DNA of 20,340 nt from RGIG5270 sp045538635 (GTDB lineage Bacteria > Verrucomicrobiota > Lentisphaeria > Victivallales > Victivallaceae): contig JAZSRU010000110.1 in assembly GCA_045538635.1 (NCBI GenBank), forward strand, positions 1 to 20,340. The letters are read 5' to 3'. The notes below the pieces were generated by a model. The model made no database searches, was not told the origin of the DNA, and saw nothing but the letters and a program-made list of their open reading frames with translations. Below are positions 8,017 to 15,326 of the stretch, piece by piece; the first letter of the stretch is position 1; every line of letters begins with the position of its first letter. Made by a program: the position numbers and the translations under genes.

Positions 8017-9202
8017 TGGCAGCCACTTTCTTTTCTTCAATCATACGGCGTATTGCATGAATGATTTTTTCCGGATTTGAGCGTCTGTTATAAGATGCAT
8101 TATTGGCTTCCAACCATTCATCGCATACAATAGTTGATGAAATACTTCTGCCGCTGGATGAAGTAATAGTAAAAGTTTCAGATGCCCGTACCATTACATC
8201 ATATTTTTTACTGCAGAGAGCCAAAATAATTGAGCGTATTATACTGCCAATAATAAAACCTGCAACAACCCCCAAAACTCCACCTATCAGCACCCCTAAA
8301 AATGCCGCTACCCTCTCCCCTATAGAGCTGCCAATTCCAACCCCTATGCTTGCACACCCAACTGCAACCACCCATGGAATCCATGTCAGACCTTCAGCCA
8401 CTTCTTCCTTCTCAACAGCTTTATATTCAGTTTCTGTTGATATGTCAGTAATATCTTTAAAGAAAAAAGCCTCAGTCTGTTCCGCGCAGATACAGCCATG
8501 GACATAATCCCATGCGGCACGGTAAACAAAGAGCTGATCTTCAAATGGATATAATTTGGTAACCTCTTCATAAGAATAAATCAATACAGCATCTTCGTCA
8601 TCATCAAAAAATTTATACTTAACCTCCATTTCTTCATCGTCGTCACCACTGATGATCGGAGAAAAAAGTGTATGCGATGCCGCTGCAAGTTGTTTTTCAG
8701 ATTTGCCGTAACGCTCAAGTATATCCAAATCTTCAAGATAATCGCTATCGAACTCTTTTACAGCCTGAAAAAGATGAACCATCTTCTTCATGAGTTTTTC
8801 TGTTTGAGCTTTAGCGTACAATACAAATACCGCTCCAATAATGTCGCCTATTCCTTCAAAAATCGCAGAAAAAATATTGATTTTAGACACAGAATTACAC
8901 GCGGAAATCATACTGAAACCCTTAGCGAGCTGCTCTCGTAATTTACGGATTTCCACAGGATTCATTCTTAATTTTCTTTTTTTCTTCTGTTCTTTTGTAT
9001 CCTCAATGCTGTTTAAAATACTGTTTTTTAAAACTGCAGATTCTTTCAATCGAATACGCGGAGGAGCTTGAACTGCATCTTTATCAGGATCATCAAACAA
9101 AAATTCACCGTTGCACAAAGGACATACCAAATTCCCCATATATGAATCATCAACAGACAATTCTCTATTGCAATGCGGACAATAAATATTAACTTCAGCC
9201 AT
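8009..9202 (-). CDS. Zinc-ribbon membrane protein, YdjG-like position in the SPFH operon
   Basis: A 397-residue protein. Residues 6-36 form a zinc ribbon (CPHC at 8-11, CPLC at 27-30). A Lys/Arg-rich segment (70-92) and a hydrophobic stretch (about 108-130, IFSAIFEGIGDIIGAVFVLYA) follow, then a charged middle with an acidic DDDEE/DDDED run (186-203). A strongly glycine-rich hydrophobic region (about 272-330, with repeated GxxxG) probably crosses the membrane twice, and a soluble tail ends the protein. The ribbon-then-membrane design and the gene order next to an SPFH gene resemble B. subtilis YdjG, which takes part in PspA-linked envelope stress; this match is by architecture, not alignment. 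The start has AAAGGAAAG upstream. It lies 12 bases after the 223-residue membrane protein gene. Confidence 0.8.
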   Translation of the reverse strand: MAEVNIYCPHCNRELSVDDSYMGNLVCPLCNGEFLFDDPDKDAVQAPPRIRLKESAVLKNSILNSIEDTKEQKKKRKLRMNPVEIRKLREQLAKGFSMISACNSVSKINIFSAIFEGIGDIIGAVFVLYAKAQTEKLMKKMVHLFQAVKEFDSDYLEDLDILERYGKSEKQLAAASHTLFSPIISGDDDEEMEVKYKFFDDDEDAVLIYSYEEVTKLYPFEDQLFVYRAAWDYVHGCICAEQTEAFFFKDITDISTETEYKAVEKEEVAEGLTWIPWVVAVGCASIGVGIGSSIGERVAAFLGVLIGGVLGVVAGFIIGSIIRSIILALCSKKYDVMVRASETFTITSSSGRSISSTIVCDEWLEANNASYNRRSNPEKIIHAIRRMIEEKKVAANE

Positions 9203-9214
9203 TTTTTCTTTCCT

Positions 9215-9886
9215 TTATTTTAAAAGTTTACACATTTCATTCCGTTGTTTTATTTTCAGTATGATTTTCTGACAAAGCAATGAAATATCACCTTCTGCAG
9301 AGGCAAGTTCTGCAATATTTTCTTTAATTTCATTTTCAATATCCGTCAGATTTTCATTGCTCATCGGGTCAGCATAGCGGATCGCATCGTAAATTTCTGA
9401 AATCTGCTTTTTGCGTTCGCCGTCTGCACTTGAAAGCAGCATATTGACTTCAAGCCCGATGGATTTCCATGCCGCGACCTTTGCTTTAACTTCTGTTTCA
9501 ACTCTTTCAATTTTATCAGAACCTGCATCTGCCGACAGAAGTTTCCAGCCGATTATCCCCAGTAAAAACAGATGCACGAAAATAAACCAGCCGTTTTTCA
9601 TCTGCCAGACGGCAAAATGAGCAAGAGTAACAATAATGATACTCCATATCAGATTTATGACAAGATAACGGAATGTAAGCAGCGGAAATGCCGCCCTCGT
9701 TACAAACAAACCGTCATCAGCACCTGTAAATTTCCACAACGAAAATGCAAATATCCCTATTGCCAATAATCCGAAAATATATGCAGTTATGACCAATGCC
9801 GTCGCTTTCAGCAAAAACAGCAACACCGTCAGCAGAACTATTCCGATAAGAGAACCGGCTAATATGCGCAGTTGATTTTTATTCAT
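9215..9886 (-). CDS. Four-TM membrane protein with cytoplasmic helical tail (YdjH-like position)
   Basis: A 223-residue protein of no firmly recognised family. Two transmembrane pairs are evident, at about 7-27, 30-52, 73-95 and 100-117, leaving a charged helical tail of about 100 residues (118-223, for example ERVETEVKAKVAAWKSIG) likely to be a coiled coil in the cytoplasm. The ATG has GGAGG nearby upstream and begins 12 bases after the SPFH gene ends. In B. subtilis the corresponding slot next to the SPFH gene ydjI is held by the membrane protein YdjH, which with YdjG recruits YdjI and PspA; this gene may do the same. That role is inference from context. Confidence 0.78.
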   Translation of the reverse strand: MNKNQLRILAGSLIGIVLLTVLLFLLKATALVITAYIFGLLAIGIFAFSLWKFTGADDGLFVTRAAFPLLTFRYLVINLIWSIIIVTLAHFAVWQMKNGWFIFVHLFLLGIIGWKLLSADAGSDKIERVETEVKAKVAAWKSIGLEVNMLLSSADGERKKQISEIYDAIRYADPMSNENLTDIENEIKENIAELASAEGDISLLCQKIILKIKQRNEMCKLLK

Positions 9887-9898
9887 GCTCTTTCCTCC

Positions 9899-11143
9899 TT
9901 ATATTTTTGTTCCGCATTCGGGGCAGAATTTTGCGCCGGGTGCAAGTTCATTGCTGCAATTTTTGCATTTCAAAACGAGTGCCGCTCCACATTCCAAACA
10001 GAATTTTCCTTTGGCGACCTTGGCTCCGCATCCGGGACAAATCATTTCATTTTCAGCCAGCGGCGGCATCACTTTTTCACCGCATTCCGGACAGAATTTG
10101 CCGTTTGCTGAAATTTCAGCTCCGCATTTGGCACATTTTTGTATTCCGGATGAGGGAACGGCACTCTGTGTATTCAAAGCGCCCTGCATAACTCCTGACA
10201 TTTTATCACTGACCGCACCGCCGACAGCTCCAATCATTCCCATACCGATTCCCATATTGGCAAACTGACCGACGCCTTCATTCGCCGCAAAACCTTCTGC
10301 AACATCGAATTGCCGTTCCTGCTGATAAGTATATCCCTCTATATTGCGTTTCTGCGCCAGTCCCTGCGCCTCAATGACCATTTGTTGGGCTTTGGTTTGC
10401 TGTTCGATAATGCCGAGCTGCTGTTGAAGTTTTGCTTCAGCGATATCAGCATATTGGCGAAAATGCAAATCCTTGAAACGCAGATAATTCGGATCGTTTT
10501 CCGGTTTCATCACCGTATTGATAAAAAAATGTTCCAAAGCAATGCCGTATTCTGCAAAATCACCGCTCAAAATATTTTTCATAGCATCTGACATAACCTG
10601 CAAATATTCATCGATTTGAAAAATATTTATCGCATTTTCACGGATAAATTTCACCAGATACGGTTTCAGTTTCAACATCAGAAATGAACGGAATTTCTGT
10701 ATTACATCCTGCTGGGACAACACTTCTTCGGTACCAACAACTTTGACAAGCAATTTTCTGCCGTCTTCAATACGCAGATTCATTTCTCCGCAGGCACCAA
10801 GCTTGATCGGAAAACCGTATGTCGGTTCGACATATTCCATTTTGGTATCAGTGCCCCATTTGATTGCCATTTGCTCCGTCTTATTTATGAAGTAAACTTC
10901 ACAATGAAAAGGTGAAGCCCCGCCGGTAATACGGTTGAAAAATTTGGAAACCAGCGGCATATTCTGTGTTTCCAATGTGTAACGCCCGGGACCGAATGAA
11001 TCCAACGCCTGACCATTCATGAAAAAGACAGCTTCCTGTGATTCATGTACTATCAACTGAGTACCGCTGTTGAAATCTTCGCACGGATGCTTCCAGATAA
11101 AGGTTTCATTATCTCCTTCATACCCGATAATATCAGCTATCAT
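9899..11143 (-). CDS. SPFH-domain protein with three C-terminal zinc ribbons (YdjI / virion-core-like family)
   Basis: First gene of a four-gene operon. The 414-residue protein begins with the YdjI-type opening (WKHP, then GTQLIVHESQEAVFFMNG, then GPGRYTLETQNMPL), the typical start of the SPFH/virion-core-like group that scaffolds membrane microdomains. The SPFH body runs to about 235, followed by a coiled coil rich in Gln and Ala (236-280) and a glycine-rich hydrophobic patch (289-312, a likely membrane anchor). Three zinc ribbons follow: C337/C340/C351/C354, C369/C372/C382/C385 and C393/C396/C407/C410. No PspA gene is nearby. The ATG has AAGGA upstream. A terminator hairpin and antiterminator-like pairing lie only about 27 bases before the start, suggesting control of the operon by transcript attenuation. 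Confidence 0.9.
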   Translation of the reverse strand: MIADIIGYEGDNETFIWKHPCEDFNSGTQLIVHESQEAVFFMNGQALDSFGPGRYTLETQNMPLVSKFFNRITGGASPFHCEVYFINKTEQMAIKWGTDTKMEYVEPTYGFPIKLGACGEMNLRIEDGRKLLVKVVGTEEVLSQQDVIQKFRSFLMLKLKPYLVKFIRENAINIFQIDEYLQVMSDAMKNILSGDFAEYGIALEHFFINTVMKPENDPNYLRFKDLHFRQYADIAEAKLQQQLGIIEQQTKAQQMVIEAQGLAQKRNIEGYTYQQERQFDVAEGFAANEGVGQFANMGIGMGMIGAVGGAVSDKMSGVMQGALNTQSAVPSSGIQKCAKCGAEISANGKFCPECGEKVMPPLAENEMICPGCGAKVAKGKFCLECGAALVLKCKNCSNELAPGAKFCPECGTKI

Positions 11144-11169
11144 CGCAATTCCTTTTCCTGTTTTGCAGC

Positions 11170-11200
11170 AAAAAAAAGAGGCACATTCCGAGGAAGTGCC
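11170..11200 (-). terminator. Rho-independent terminator just upstream of the SPFH operon
   Basis: The stem GGCAC-A-TTC (11180-11188) pairs with GAAGTGCC (11193-11200), leaving one bulged A and the tetraloop CGAG. On the minus strand it is followed by TC and eight T residues (11177-11170). It stops transcripts that run towards the SPFH gene, 27 bases before that gene's ATG, so it must end either an upstream RNA or an attenuated leader of the operon. Confidence 0.78.
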
Positions 11201-11250
11201 CTAACTACGCCTACCACAGCGCTGCAACACACACAAAACCGGAATGTGCC
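11180..11250 (-). promoter_or_regulatory. Candidate antiterminator pairing in the SPFH operon leader
   Basis: On the minus strand GGCACATTCCG (11250-11240) is perfectly complementary over 11 bp to CGGAATGTGCC (11190-11180). The latter contains the 3' arm of the terminator stem. Formation of this longer, uninterrupted pairing would break the 8-bp bulged terminator. This is the arrangement of attenuators and riboswitches. No ligand-binding core of a known riboswitch class was recognised. Confidence 0.5.
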
Positions 11251-11323
11251 ATGCAAAACAGCATGACACACCGATTCAAAAGTGTGTTGCATTACGTCAA
11301 GATGAAGTGGTAGTTCAGTTAGG
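11200..11323. repeat. Nested inverted repeats, 124 bp (structured RNA or small non-autonomous element)
   Basis: The outer arms are CCTAACT-acgc-CTACCAC (11200-11217) and GTGGTAG-ttc-AGTTAGG (11307-11323), two perfect 7-bp blocks with an internal loop. The inner arms are TGCAACACAC (11223-11232) and GTGTGTTGCA (11282-11291), perfect over 10 bp. Between them ATGC-aaaaca-GCAT (11251-11264) is a small hairpin. ACACAC (11266-11271) can also pair with GTGTGT (11282-11287), competing with the inner arms. It may be the folded leader of the SPFH operon, a small RNA, or the paired terminal repeats of a MITE-like insertion. Confidence 0.6.
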
Positions 11324-11513
11324 ACGTTTACAATCAGTTTGCCATTTTTTTTACTTATCGTTCTTTGTCTGTAAAAACCTCAATATTTTTCAACGGAAAT
11401 GCATCATGCAAATCCGTACTTTTATTACAATGCCACATTTTAAATATTTTTCAAGTGTCTTTATATGAAAATCCGGTAAAAATTTTCCTCTTTTACACAA
11501 AAAAAATAAAAAT

Positions 11514-11725
11514 TTATTCTGCCAGCAATTCTGCAAAAAATGGATTATCAGGAGCAAACATCAACTCCGGCAGTATATGATGAACCATTTTTCCAAGATA
11601 CGGCGCGCTTTGACGGCTGCCAATGATGCAAACCGGTATATCCAACCAATATCACGACGCAAATCTTCACAGAAAACCATACTGATACTGATTCCAGAAT
11701 ATTCTGCAATATCTTTTATTGTCAT
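11514..11725 (-). pseudogene. Remnant of a LacI-family regulator gene
   Basis: An ATG at 11725, preceded by AGGA, opens with MTIKDIAEYSGISISMV, the standard LacI helix-turn-helix opening. The similarity stops there and the frame ends after 54 residues at a TGA near 11561. In a second frame the same DNA reads LDIPVCIIGSRQSAPY..., then MVHHILPELMFAPDNPF..., ending in TAA at 11514. This looks like the end of a different protein segment. The total of 212 bp is not a multiple of three, so the middle of the gene has been deleted and the frame broken. It lies just after the kinase gene on the same strand and could once have regulated it. The rest of 11324-11513 shows no gene, only AT-rich DNA. Confidence 0.55.
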
Positions 11726-11773
11726 TTAACACAATCCTGCATATAAAAATATTCTGAAAAATATATCATTTTT

Positions 11774-12886
11774 TTACTTCTTCAAAAGATTCATCATGTC
11801 GTTCATCTGTTCCTCTATGGAACTGACAAGCTTGAATTGTGAGCGGCAGCGTTCCAGATTGTGATTGGCGCGCTTGATCTTGAAATATGTATCTCCACTC
11901 AAATAGTCGGTAAGAAAACGGGTTCCGATTTCAAGTGTGATTATTTTTCCCGCATTGGCAAGGTTTTCACGCTCTGCCGCGGTCATAAACGCCCCCGCTG
12001 ATTCGCAAAATCCCGTAAACAATGCTTCATACATATCAAAACGCATAAAAACTTTGCTCAAATTCGTTTCGTCTTCCTCTGCCGGACTGGTACATGTACG
12101 CACCATATCACCGAAGTCATACAACGACAATCCCGGCATCACGGTATCAAGGTCGATAACACAAATTCCTTCGCCGGTAAGGTCATCTATCAGAATGTTA
12201 TTGCTCTTGGTATCATTATGAGTGATGCGTTCAGGAATATCGCCGGATTGATTCAACTTGACAAGCGCAGCAGCAGCCTCGGCACGGCTCAAGACAAAAT
12301 CAATCTCCTTCTGCGCATTTTTTACTCTGTCAGCCACGTCTGCTTTTATTGCCTCTTCCAATTGTTCAATACGTTTTGGGGTATTATGGAAGTCGGGAAT
12401 AGTATCATGCAGTCTTTCTCCCGGCAAATCAATAAGCTGCTGCTGAAACTCCCCGAATGCATGGGCGATACCGAACGCCTGTTCCGGAGATTCCAGAACA
12501 TCATACGCACGCGCACGCTCAATATAAATATACGCGCGCCAGCAATTGCCGTCATCATCAAATGCATACGGCTTATTATCCGGAGTACGCAACAGCCGGA
12601 TAGTGCGTTTCTGAGTTTCAGAATGGCTTTTTTTGATTTTAGTTAAAATGTGTTGAGTAACGCGGTCAACATTTTCCATAACTTTGACCGGTTCTTTGAA
12701 AACATCTCCGTTGATTCTCTGCAGAACATAATTCAAACGAACACCGCCCTGGTCAAAATTCAACAGAAATGTATCATTGACATGACCGTTGCCGAACGGA
12801 ATTCCAACGATGAAATCTCCGTAAATATTGAATTTATATATCAGTTTTTTCAACTTCTGCTGCAAACTTGCCTTACTCGATACCAT
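11774..12886 (-). CDS. NahK-like N-acetylhexosamine 1-kinase (aminoglycoside-phosphotransferase fold)
   Basis: Resembles NahK/LnpB of Bifidobacterium, which makes GlcNAc-1-P or GalNAc-1-P from the free sugar and ATP. The 370-residue length matches (about 359 in NahK). Shared features are the glycine-rich GIPFGNGHVNDTF near 28-40, YVLQRIN, the catalytic ITHNDTKSNNIL with D225, the metal site VIDLDTVMPG with D245 and D247, the following LYDFGDMVRTCTS, and the late TRFLTDYLSGDTYFK near 323-337. It is cytoplasmic, with AAGGAG before the ATG. It follows the sugar-nucleotide dehydrogenase gene by 11 bases and shares its promoter, so its product could feed UDP-HexNAc synthesis for the same pathway; a uridylyltransferase is not in the window. 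Which sugar it prefers cannot be read from the sequence. Confidence 0.85.
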   Translation of the reverse strand: MVSSKASLQQKLKKLIYKFNIYGDFIVGIPFGNGHVNDTFLLNFDQGGVRLNYVLQRINGDVFKEPVKVMENVDRVTQHILTKIKKSHSETQKRTIRLLRTPDNKPYAFDDDGNCWRAYIYIERARAYDVLESPEQAFGIAHAFGEFQQQLIDLPGERLHDTIPDFHNTPKRIEQLEEAIKADVADRVKNAQKEIDFVLSRAEAAAALVKLNQSGDIPERITHNDTKSNNILIDDLTGEGICVIDLDTVMPGLSLYDFGDMVRTCTSPAEEDETNLSKVFMRFDMYEALFTGFCESAGAFMTAAERENLANAGKIITLEIGTRFLTDYLSGDTYFKIKRANHNLERCRSQFKLVSSIEEQMNDMMNLLKK

Positions 12887-12897
12887 AAAAAACTCCT

Positions 12898-14184
12898 TTA
12901 AAGTCTGCCATCAATGATATTTACAGGCAAAACACCTTTGATATCATAAACAACTGCATTACTTTTCTTGTACTTTGATATATCAAAATCGCCAAATTCC
13001 CTGTGACTGACTGCCAGAATCACCGCATCATAAAAATTACTGAAAAGATCTTTTTCAAATTTAACAGCATGAACTCCATACTCTTTTTTAACCTCATCGG
13101 GATCTGCCCACGGATCAAAAACATCAACTTCACAGCCGAATTCATTCAACCCCTCAAGCACATCCACCGCGCGGCTGTTACGGATATCCGGACAATTTTC
13201 CTTGAATGTAATTCCGAGCTGAAGAATTTTGGCTCCTTTTATCTTGCAATCTTTCTGAATCAGCAATTTGACAACTTCAGCGGCGATATATTTACCCATA
13301 CCGTCATTTATACGGCGTCCTGCGAGTATCACTTCGGGCAAATATCCCAATTCCTGCGCTTTGTGTGTCAGATAATACGGATCAACTCCGATACAATGAC
13401 CGCCAACCAGACCGGGCTGAAATTTCAGAAAGTTCCACTTGGTTCCGGCCGCGGCAAGCACCTCTTTGGTATCAATACCGATAAGATGAAATATTTTGGC
13501 AAGCTCATTGACAAATGCAATATTGAGATCTCGCTGACTGTTTTCAATTACTTTTGCCGCTTCAGCAACTTTTATCGAACCGGCGCGGTGAGTTCCGTTA
13601 GTCAGGATACTGTTGTACAATGCATCAACAATATCTGCAGTTTCCGGAGTTGAGCCGGAAGTTATTTTCAAAATTTTTGTAAGAGAATGTTCCTTGTCGC
13701 CGGGATTGATCCTCTCCGGCGAGTAACCGCAGAAAAAGTCATGGTTGAATTTATAAGTGCTGAATTTTTCCAGAATCGGCACACATTCATCTTCGGTACA
13801 GCCGGGAAAAACAGTTGATTCATAAATGACTATCGAGCCTTTTTTCATAGCTCTGCCAACCGTTTCACTGGCGCGGTACAAAGGTGTGAGGTCGGGACGG
13901 TTGTAACGGTCAACCGGAGTCGGCACTGTAACAATAAAAATATCACGGTCGCATAAATCCTCAATATCATTTGAGTAACTTAAAAATCCGGCGGATTTCA
14001 ATTCATCCGTCGAAGTTTCAAGAGTAACATCTTCAAATTTGCGCAAGGCTTCAAGGCGGGAAGTTTTAACATCAAAACCGATCACATCATATTTTTTGCC
14101 GAATTCAACCGCCAGCGGCAACCCGACATAACCGAGTCCGATAACGGCAATTTTGATTTCACCTGATTTTATCTTTTCTATCAT
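12898..14184 (-). CDS. Nucleotide-sugar 6-dehydrogenase, WbpA/TviB type (probable UDP-HexNAc dehydrogenase)
   Basis: Oxidises C6 of a UDP-sugar twice with NAD to the uronic acid, a precursor of surface polysaccharide. The 428-residue protein has the Rossmann motif GLGYVG (16-21), VPTPVD (88-93), TVFPG (124-128), FCGYSPERINPGD (151-163), the Lys/Asn region VAEAAKVIENSQRD (K211, N215) and the catalytic cysteine C264 in GLVGGHCIGVDPYYL. The C-terminal NAD-binding domain contains LGITFKENCPDIRNS. The phrase VDRYNRPDLTPLYRAS is typical of the UDP-GlcNAc/GalNAc dehydrogenase branch rather than UDP-glucose dehydrogenase, and the NahK-like neighbour agrees. An AGGT-type ribosome-binding site precedes the ATG and a promoter lies at 14213-14241. 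Confidence 0.9.
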   Translation of the reverse strand: MIEKIKSGEIKIAVIGLGYVGLPLAVEFGKKYDVIGFDVKTSRLEALRKFEDVTLETSTDELKSAGFLSYSNDIEDLCDRDIFIVTVPTPVDRYNRPDLTPLYRASETVGRAMKKGSIVIYESTVFPGCTEDECVPILEKFSTYKFNHDFFCGYSPERINPGDKEHSLTKILKITSGSTPETADIVDALYNSILTNGTHRAGSIKVAEAAKVIENSQRDLNIAFVNELAKIFHLIGIDTKEVLAAAGTKWNFLKFQPGLVGGHCIGVDPYYLTHKAQELGYLPEVILAGRRINDGMGKYIAAEVVKLLIQKDCKIKGAKILQLGITFKENCPDIRNSRAVDVLEGLNEFGCEVDVFDPWADPDEVKKEYGVHAVKFEKDLFSNFYDAVILAVSHREFGDFDISKYKKSNAVVYDIKGVLPVNIIDGRL

Positions 14185-14212
14185 ATATCAACCTTTTTTA
14201 AAATTTAAATGT

Positions 14213-14241
14213 AACATACACCCGAAAACACAAAAAAGCAA
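14213..14241 (-). promoter_or_regulatory. Promoter of the dehydrogenase/kinase operon
   Basis: On the minus strand TTGCTT (14241-14236) and TATGTT (14218-14213) are separated by 17 bases, with TG directly before the -10. It lies between rnhB and the dehydrogenase gene, so this operon can be expressed apart from the ribosomal operon. No hairpin terminator is visible after rnhB. Confidence 0.5.
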
Positions 14242-14269
14242 ATATATTTACAAAAAATATCGGTATGTA

Positions 14270-14932
14270 TCAAAAAAGTTCACCCTGCTCCAGCGGCGAA
14301 ATCATCTCTTTTATGGGGGAAAAAGTTTTGCGGTGAATCGGAGTTATGCCCAATTTTTCAATTGCTCTAATATGAGATGCAGTTCCATACCCTTTATGGA
14401 CCTCAAAACCATATCCCGGATATATTTCAGCATAACGGCACATCAAGCGGTCACGGTGAACTTTGGCAATAATACTGGCGGCAGATACAGCGGCGCATTT
14501 TGCATCACCTTTGACGACGTTCAGATTGGGATAAGGCATTGATTTGACCGGATTGCCGTCAATGAGTACAAAGTCCGGTTTCTGCGTCAATCTGGCAACA
14601 GCATTGCGCATGGCAAGATGGGTCGCCTGCAAAATATTTATACGGTCTATCTCTTCATTATCAACTTCTTCAAAAGCCCAAACGACACTGTCGCTGTGAG
14701 TCAGCATTTCAAACAGTTCTGCGCGCGCCTTTTCCGATAACTGCTTGGAATCAAAAACCTGCGGGACTTTGCTGATATCGGTGAATATCACCGCAGCAGC
14801 GACCACCGGCCCCGCCAAAGGTCCCCTGCCCGCCTCATCGACACCGGCGACAAAAGAAAACCCCCCGTCATGGAGTTCTTTTTCCATGACGAGGAGTTGA
14901 TGATCTACGGGTAAATACCCCTCAACAGACAC
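14270..14932 (-). CDS. rnhB: Ribonuclease HII
   Basis: Cuts the RNA strand of RNA-DNA hybrids and removes single ribonucleotides from DNA. The 220-residue protein shows GVDEAGRGPLAGPVVAAAV with D32 and E33, DSKQLSEKAR (60-69), and LIDGNP with D125 and KGDAK with D143, which together give the DEDD metal site (the 18-residue D-D spacing matches known enzymes). SIIAKVHRDR follows. The start is GTG at 14932 with AAGGAA nine bases upstream; a later ATG at 14887 would also keep the active site but has a weaker signal. It is the last gene of the rpsP operon, 25 bases after rplS. Confidence 0.95.
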   Translation of the reverse strand: MSVEGYLPVDHQLLVMEKELHDGGFSFVAGVDEAGRGPLAGPVVAAAVIFTDISKVPQVFDSKQLSEKARAELFEMLTHSDSVVWAFEEVDNEEIDRINILQATHLAMRNAVARLTQKPDFVLIDGNPVKSMPYPNLNVVKGDAKCAAVSAASIIAKVHRDRLMCRYAEIYPGYGFEVHKGYGTASHIRAIEKLGITPIHRKTFSPIKEMISPLEQGELF

Positions 14933-14957
14933 GATCTGAATTCCTTATGCCGCGCAA

Positions 14958-15308
14958 TCAGCGGGTACGGAGTTCTTTAACGCGTGCGTCTTTACCGATT
15001 TTGTCGCGCAGATAATAAATTTTGGAGCTGCGGACTTTACCTTTGCGGACGACTTCAATTTTCTGGATCATGGGAGTGTTGAAGGGGAAAACGCGTTCAA
15101 CGCCCTGACCGAAAGTAACACGGCGGACAGTGAAAGTTGATTCCATATCTTTGCCGCGCATAGCGATAACAGTACCGGCAAAAAGCTGGATGCGTTCAGT
15201 AGTACCTTCAACGATTTTAACGAAAACCTTAATACTGTCACCGACGTTGAATTCGGGCAAGTCGGTTCTGACGTTTTCCTTGCGGATCTTATCCAAGACT
15301 GTGCTCAT
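14958..15308 (-). CDS. rplS: 50S ribosomal protein L19
   Basis: Structural protein of the large subunit near the subunit interface. The 116-residue length is normal. Recognisable segments are FNVGDSIKVFVKIVEG, ERIQLFAGTVIAMRG, FTVRRVTFGQGVERVFP and the tail VRRGK-like VRKGKVRSSKIYYLRDKIGK. The ATG has a strong AGGAGG. It lies 18 bases after trmD and 25 before rnhB in the conserved order. Confidence 0.97.
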   Translation of the reverse strand: MSTVLDKIRKENVRTDLPEFNVGDSIKVFVKIVEGTTERIQLFAGTVIAMRGKDMESTFTVRRVTFGQGVERVFPFNTPMIQKIEVVRKGKVRSSKIYYLRDKIGKDARVKELRTR

Positions 15309-15326
15309 TTTTATCCTCCTGAAAAA

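Noticed and set aside
11304..11323. GTGGTAGTTCAGTTAGG resembling a tRNA D-arm
   Set aside because: No T-loop, anticodon arm or acceptor stem is nearby; the bases are better explained as one arm of the inverted repeat.
11244..11580. Two short plus-strand frames between the SPFH and kinase operons
   Set aside because: Phe/Ile-rich translations without domain features, ribosome-binding sites or coding-like codon use; they overlap the inverted repeats.
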